The position numbers and the translations under genes are program-made. From Cristatella mucedo (lineage: Eukaryota; Bryozoa; Phylactolaemata; Cristatellidae), in contig WPIO01000062.1 in the NCBI GenBank assembly GCA_009760855.2, forward strand, positions 840,001-904,000: a stretch of DNA of 64,000 bases, read 5' to 3'. The notes beneath the pieces were generated by a model. That model saw only the letters and a list, made by a program, of their open reading frames with translations. It had not been told where the DNA came from and ran no database searches. The stretch's first letter is position 1. Every line of letters begins with the position of its first letter. This document shows positions 43,240 to 64,000 of this stretch, piece after piece.

Positions 43240-44253
43240 TACTGTGCTACCTTGACTTTACGAGTGTCCAGGCTAACGAAGGGATTTTTGAGATACGAGC
43301 TGAGTCTCGAGAAACGAGCAGTCTCTCGGCCGACTGTTTGCTTTGAGTCGAAAGCTAAAATGCGGATTACGTGCCAGCTTCAGCTACCCTACCGCTAGAT
43401 GACGCAGCGAATGCCACAGTTAACGCCGCAACATCCGCCCAGCATCCCGTGTCACACTCGTGTCTCACTTTAAGTGCTTAGCTAGCAGTGGAAGCGTCGG
43501 TGTTGTTCTCGCACTTGTGCTTGCAGCTATTTTTCTCGTTTATCATTCGGAATTAAAGGAATTAAACTATGTTTTCCCCGGAGCCTTTAAGGTACACAAG
43601 ATCCTGACAGAAAACTGCACGTTGTGTGGAGGATAAACCCGAGGCAATGGTGGGTCAGCAGGCAGTTCTTTGTGGACTGGGTGAATTAGGCCTTTGGTTA
43701 TGACGGTAAGAAATATCTTCAGGAAAATAACCTACCCCTGCAAGCCCTTCTTGTCCTAGACGAAGCACCTGCTCACCCACGTAATCTCGAAGATGACATA
43801 ATCAAAGAGTGCAAGTTTATAAAGGTTCTCCTCCTTACGGTTTTCCTTCCTAAAGGTTTTCCTTTATAAAGATTTGCCTCCTCTCCTCCTCCAGCACAGC
43901 CCCTATCCTGCAACTCTAGAACCAGCAAGTTTTTCTCATCTTAAAAAGCCCCTTTCTCATCCAACGCCGTCAGCATCTTAGTCATCTGGTGTCCACCGTA
44001 AATACTCTACATTATACTTAATAAAACCCGTTTATTTCAGTTAATTCTATTGGATTGTGTTTTGTAAAAATTTTTATTTATAAGTACATTTTTTATTTAA
44101 AAACAAAAATTGCGGAATTGTTTGGGGGCCGAAACGGATCAATGGCATTTCAATTCATTTTAATGGAAAAACTTGATTTGAAATGCGATTAGTTTGAGCT
44201 ACGAGCTCCTTCACGGAACGAATTAAGCTCGTAAGTCAAAGGCACCACTGTAT
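43240..44253 (+). mobile_element. Tigger (pogo, Tc1/mariner) transposon relic 1
   Basis: The inverted ends are TACTGTGCTACCTTGACTTT at 43238 and GTCAAAGGCACCACTGTA at 44236-44253. The interior keeps the middle of a Tigger transposase in one frame at about 43645-43830: RQFFVDWVN, KYLQENNLPLQALLVLDEAP and AHPRNLEDD. LLVLDxAPAHP carries the second catalytic Asp. A stop after WVN and large deletions inactivate it. It shares end sequences with the element at 49.86-50.72 kb. Confidence 0.8.
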
Positions 44254-46090
44254 TTCTCGCCTCGGGTAACGATTACGAGCAACGGACGCGCGAAGCTCTA
44301 CTGGAGCTGAAGGCCGTCAATGCACCGACGTACTTGAGAGGTTGAGGATTGAGGCAGTACGGTTTTACCAAGTAGCTTATTTTTTCTTATATGTATAGAT
44401 TTCTTTTAGTTTCGGTTGACAGACTTTTGCTTTGTTTGTCGGTGACACTTGCGCGAACACATTTGTTTAACACCAGTTGCCCTTGTCTAGTGTTGGCTCG
44501 CTTGTGGTTCGACGCAGGCGTACACGACCAAGTACCAGACTCCGTGATAACAAACTCTGAAGGGGCTCTAAATGTTCAAGTTGGATTGCACCTGCGTGAG
44601 ATTTCTCGCCGCACGTGCTCAGGTGAAATACATACTCGAGAGTATAGCCGCCCGATGGCCGAACGACCACTCCACTTCCGGTCGCGGCGAGCCGGCCGAC
44701 CGGAACGTTTCGTCAGCCTATGGATCCGAGCAGCAGCAGTCTCGTGTGCCCGGGAGAAGCTGGTTTGCGGAAAGAGGGAGCTCGACCCAATGCGACTTTT
44801 ACGGACCACTGGTAGCGCATTGCACGCAGAAGTCGCCGCTCAGCGAGAAGCCAGAGAAGGTCGTGCGTCGACTTCGCGGCTGCGGCGAAAAAAGAGCGCA
44901 CCTCGCGAAATCATTTCCTGACAGTGAGGTCTCTAAAGACTGGGGGCTTCCTTGAGGCTTGGCAAAGTGACCGGCGCCGCTGCGGTGGCGTCGTCGGACG
45001 GAAAGCTAGGAGAGTAGGCAAGCGAGGTAGGCAAGCGGGAGCGAGTGCACTCCTCCGCAGCCACAGTCTGGATGCCGCTTGTAGAGGCTTCGGAGGCTGA
45101 AAAGAGTTTATTGGGGATTCGTCGTCGCGACGGGATGTTTCTGCCGCGGTTGAGCAAGAGTTCCCTAAAAACTTCGGACGCCGTCGAGAGCCAGCGAATG
45201 GGCTCGCTCGCCGATTCAGCGACGAGGACGCTGCCGCGCGTCGGGTTGCGGACCCGATTCAGCAGCCGGATTGTGCGCGGTGCGTAAAGCATCAGAGATA
45301 GAGCGCTCCTCTTAATCTTATCTCAGCACAAATTGGCGCGCAAACTAACAACCCGAGTTCTCGGCCTTTCGGCCTCGACAGCCACGGTCGCCAAGTGCAA
45401 TTGCCATTGCCATAGATATAAAACAGACATTGTACAGCTACTGCACCGCTGCGGCGGCTGCAAGCTAGCTGCGTACTTCCGCTGGGATGGCTGGAGCGCG
45501 CTAACTGACACGTGCTCCTCCCGGTAAGCGTAGCGCCGAGTCCACCTCACCAATCGCGGAGTATCGCGGTCGTGGTCAATCGCGGTCGTGCTGAAAGTGG
45601 GAAATTGTATCCTTAACAATACGCCTGCGCGTAGGTGCGCTCCGTGGGGCGGTTTAACGCATTCGATTTGCGCCCCCAATCATAAGTGAGGGGAGGGGAG
45701 GCGAGCTTCTAAAACGCGTATAGGAAGTTCCCCACGATCAGGCTAATGTCTTTCACTAACTTTCCGCTAGCTGCTGTGACGTCCGTTTGTGAATATTTGG
45801 CTTTTCCGCAGGCAACCTACGGGCTGACTGAAAGAGGTGGCTATTAGTGCTGGATGATGAATAAGTGTAGGAACGCGGACTTGCTTTGCATGGTTAGGTC
45901 GGGACGCTATGCACGCACGAACTCGCGTCTTGTTTCCGTTTTATTCGCTACGCTTCTAGTCTACGGCTCTGGTTACCTTATTGTAAAAGCGTCTCGCCTC
46001 TCTGCTTTGAATGTTGTGTGTGATTGATCTCGGCAAGGCGGCACATCTCGGCTCTGTGTATGAAGTGTTACTGACGTGTTTCTTCTTTTC
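44254..46090. other. GC-rich region, no gene firmly assigned
   Basis: It contains a 176-residue + frame (44391-44921) overlapping other long frames on both strands, as expected in GC-rich DNA. It also contains a 119-residue minus frame (44933-45292) and one possible spliced exon at 45327-45523. None can be given a function. Confidence 0.4.
45327..45523 (+). CDS. Possible Cys-rich coding exon, unknown function
   Basis: A 197-bp stretch lies between a good acceptor (CTTAATCTTATCTCAG|CAC) and a good donor (TCCTCCCG|GTAAGC), open in one frame. It encodes KCNCHCHRYKTDIVQLLHRC followed by GGCKLAAYFRWDGWSALTDT and a further Cys. The dense Cys/His content recalls metal-binding or disulfide-rich modules, but I do not recognise the family. 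No partner exon was found, so this may be chance. Confidence 0.2.
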
Positions 46091-46394
46091 GCAAGTCAGG
46101 CATCAAGCCCGCAGTCGCCGTGCACGGTGTGGGGTGCGCGCGCACGCGGACGGTGCTTCTGGAGCCGGGCCGCGGCTTCGTTGTAAGTTGCTTGCCAGAT
46201 TTGTGTACCTCTAAATTTCGGGCTGTCACGAGCTGGAATTCACCTCCCCCTGCCAGCTTTAACGAGCCATCACCAGCCGAGCATGGCAGGCCACTCCCCG
46301 CCTGCCTTTTTTTAGGCGTTGTCCGTCAGTCAGCTGGCTATTCTTTGGGTGCACTTCTGCTGGTCGGCCTCGCTTGTGGCTTTCTTATAATAAT

Positions 46395-47215
46395 GATGAT
46401 AATGTATTGGTATAGCGCCATCAGAGACTTTAATCTCTTTCTAGCCACTTTGCATGTGCTGTAAAGGAAGCATAATCGAATGGTTAGTGGTAGCATGCTC
46501 AATATCAACAAGCATAACACGGTTAGAGGGGACGTGCACAGAGTCACCATGCAAATAAGATTAGTGACAGTATGCAAGCAGAAGTCCCGAAATCCCCCTG
46601 CTCGCCGAGAGGTGGCGCTGACTGAGGCAGCGCTGCAGCAGCAGCAGCACTCGAGCAGCGCACTTCGCTCCCGTTTCTCCCCAACACGTGGTGGCGCTGA
46701 CACTCAAGCCCTTGGCTTCACGTGCCTTTGGCAGGTCAGACTCTGACTCAACATCAGATCTACCATCAACATCAACTGACTCAACATCAGATCTGAGATG
46801 AACATCAAATCAACATCAGAACTCACTAGATTATCAGAACTCACTCAGGTGATCATCTGAGTTCATCTGAGTTGAGAGAAAAAGACAGATTTAGAGAATA
46901 CACTCGAAGCACACAAAAGACGAATCACATGGACCCACTAAATGCCGTGATAAATAGGTGCGTTTTAGATTAATTTTAAATGTGGTCAAATAAGAGAATG
47001 TTGTGACCATCAGTCGGGAGTGGGTTCCAGGCTTTGGGCGCATACGAAATAAAGGCACGGTCTCCAAAGTATGTGAGGTTCGTACGAGGTGTAGCTAGAA
47101 GATTTGATTCAGTAAAGCATGTGGTACAATGCTTAGCGCAGTGCTGGAGTAGATCTGATAGGTAGGCTGAAGCCAAAGAATGAAAGGACCTAAAGTGAGT
47201 TGCCGAATCTTACTG
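46395..47215 (-). mobile_element. LINE family B copy with an internal insertion
   Basis: The 3' tail (AATGATGATAATG-like) and 3' UTR run from 46395 to about 46580. C-terminal coding sequence resumes at about 46900-47215 (minus strand DRAFISYAPKAWNPLPT). The 320 bp between them are absent from the other family B copies and end in a low-complexity minisatellite. Confidence 0.75.
46745..46875. repeat. AACATCAGATCT-type minisatellite
   Basis: Repeated ACATCA, TCAGATCT and ATCTGAGTT units, some in inverted orientation, within about 130 bp. Confidence 0.75.
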
Positions 47216-47380
47216 CTACCGTAGGTTGTGCTTGCGCTGGCTGCATCGTGTGTGTGCAAACGGTTTTGTGAACAAGCGTGGCTCACTTCTCGAGGTAAGC
47301 CTTGAACCCTAAAATCAATAGGACCCTTAACACCTTGGTGTCTACGGTTCTCTTTGCAGTCACCGCTGATCATCATTCAG
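47215..47380 (+). other. Probable 5' leader of the carrier gene with a 65-bp intron
   Basis: Upstream of the ATG, CTCGAG|GTAAGC at 47295 and TTCTCTTTGCAG at 47359 fit a short leader intron (47295-47359), leaving 21 leader bases before the ATG. The upstream part begins directly after an antisense LINE. Another candidate leader exon lies near 46100-46180, before TTGTAAGT. No transcript evidence is available. Confidence 0.35.
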
Positions 47381-63768
<16,388 letters not shown>

Positions 63769-64000
63769 GTGAGTCACCATCTGCGCGTGTCACCTTCAAG
63801 CTGCCTCTCCCATCCTCTGCATGCTGAAGGCTTTCGTCCGTTGTCTGTGGCAAGCCAGTACTTAATGCAGCAATAACGTACGAGTTTCCCTTCCGGTCAC
63901 ACACGACCCCACAGCAGCGGCTGCAGCAAAGGGGCCGTGAGGCTCTGCTCAGCTCGCTGCCATCGAACACAGCCGAACACCAGCGAGTAGCAGACACGCC
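63769..64000. other. Start of carrier intron 7
   Basis: It follows the GTGAGT donor. No further exon is seen before the window ends. Confidence 0.8.

Noticed and set aside
44391..44921. 176-residue + frame starting with a hydrophobic stretch
   Set aside because: It overlaps equally long frames on both strands in GC-rich DNA and has no recognisable domain or paired splice sites. Its apparent signal peptide is not enough.

Overview
This is nuclear DNA of an animal, probably an invertebrate. It has intron-split genes with GT-AG splice sites, abundant CR1/L2-type LINE copies, a tRNA-derived SINE family, Tigger/pogo and MULE DNA transposons, and long dinucleotide microsatellites. There are no operons, Shine-Dalgarno sites, CRISPR arrays or phage genes. 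The phylum cannot be settled from this window alone. Most open reading frames are fragments of retrotransposons or chance frames in GC-rich or microsatellite DNA.

Layout. 1-12 kb is a graveyard of LINE fragments on both strands. 12.0-15.1 kb is a LINE copy split by a decayed Mutator-like (MULE) transposon with matching terminal inverted repeats. 15-22 kb is mostly unannotated AT-rich DNA with three SINEs, a pogo-type MITE and a (TA)n palindrome. 22.2-24.5 kb holds the best-preserved LINE, with a reverse transcriptase broken by one frameshift and one stop. 25.1-30.9 kb has further LINE and SINE copies, a CpG-rich block, a (CT)n tract and a 56-bp near-perfect palindrome. 32.1-35.3 kb is CpG-rich and carries a three-exon gene for a small secreted, all-helical protein, which I propose is a class I (CLCF1/CNTF/IL-6-like) cytokine. 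37-44 kb has a SINE, a young LINE copy, a solo LTR with a target-site duplication, and a Tigger remnant. 44-46 kb is GC-rich with one uncertain Cys-rich exon.

From 47.38 kb to the right edge lies the one clearly recognisable conserved gene: a mitochondrial carrier of the SLC25A14/SLC25A30 (UCP5/BMCP1/KMCP1) group on the + strand. Seven coding exons can be placed to the base. They encode 226 residues in frame and stop exactly at the third carrier signature, so the last exons lie beyond the window. Its introns hold LINE, SINE and Tigger copies and long (GT)n and (CT)n tracts.

The two host genes, the cytokine candidate and the carrier, show no evident functional link. The rest is mobile-element history, including several nested insertions that give a relative order of events.
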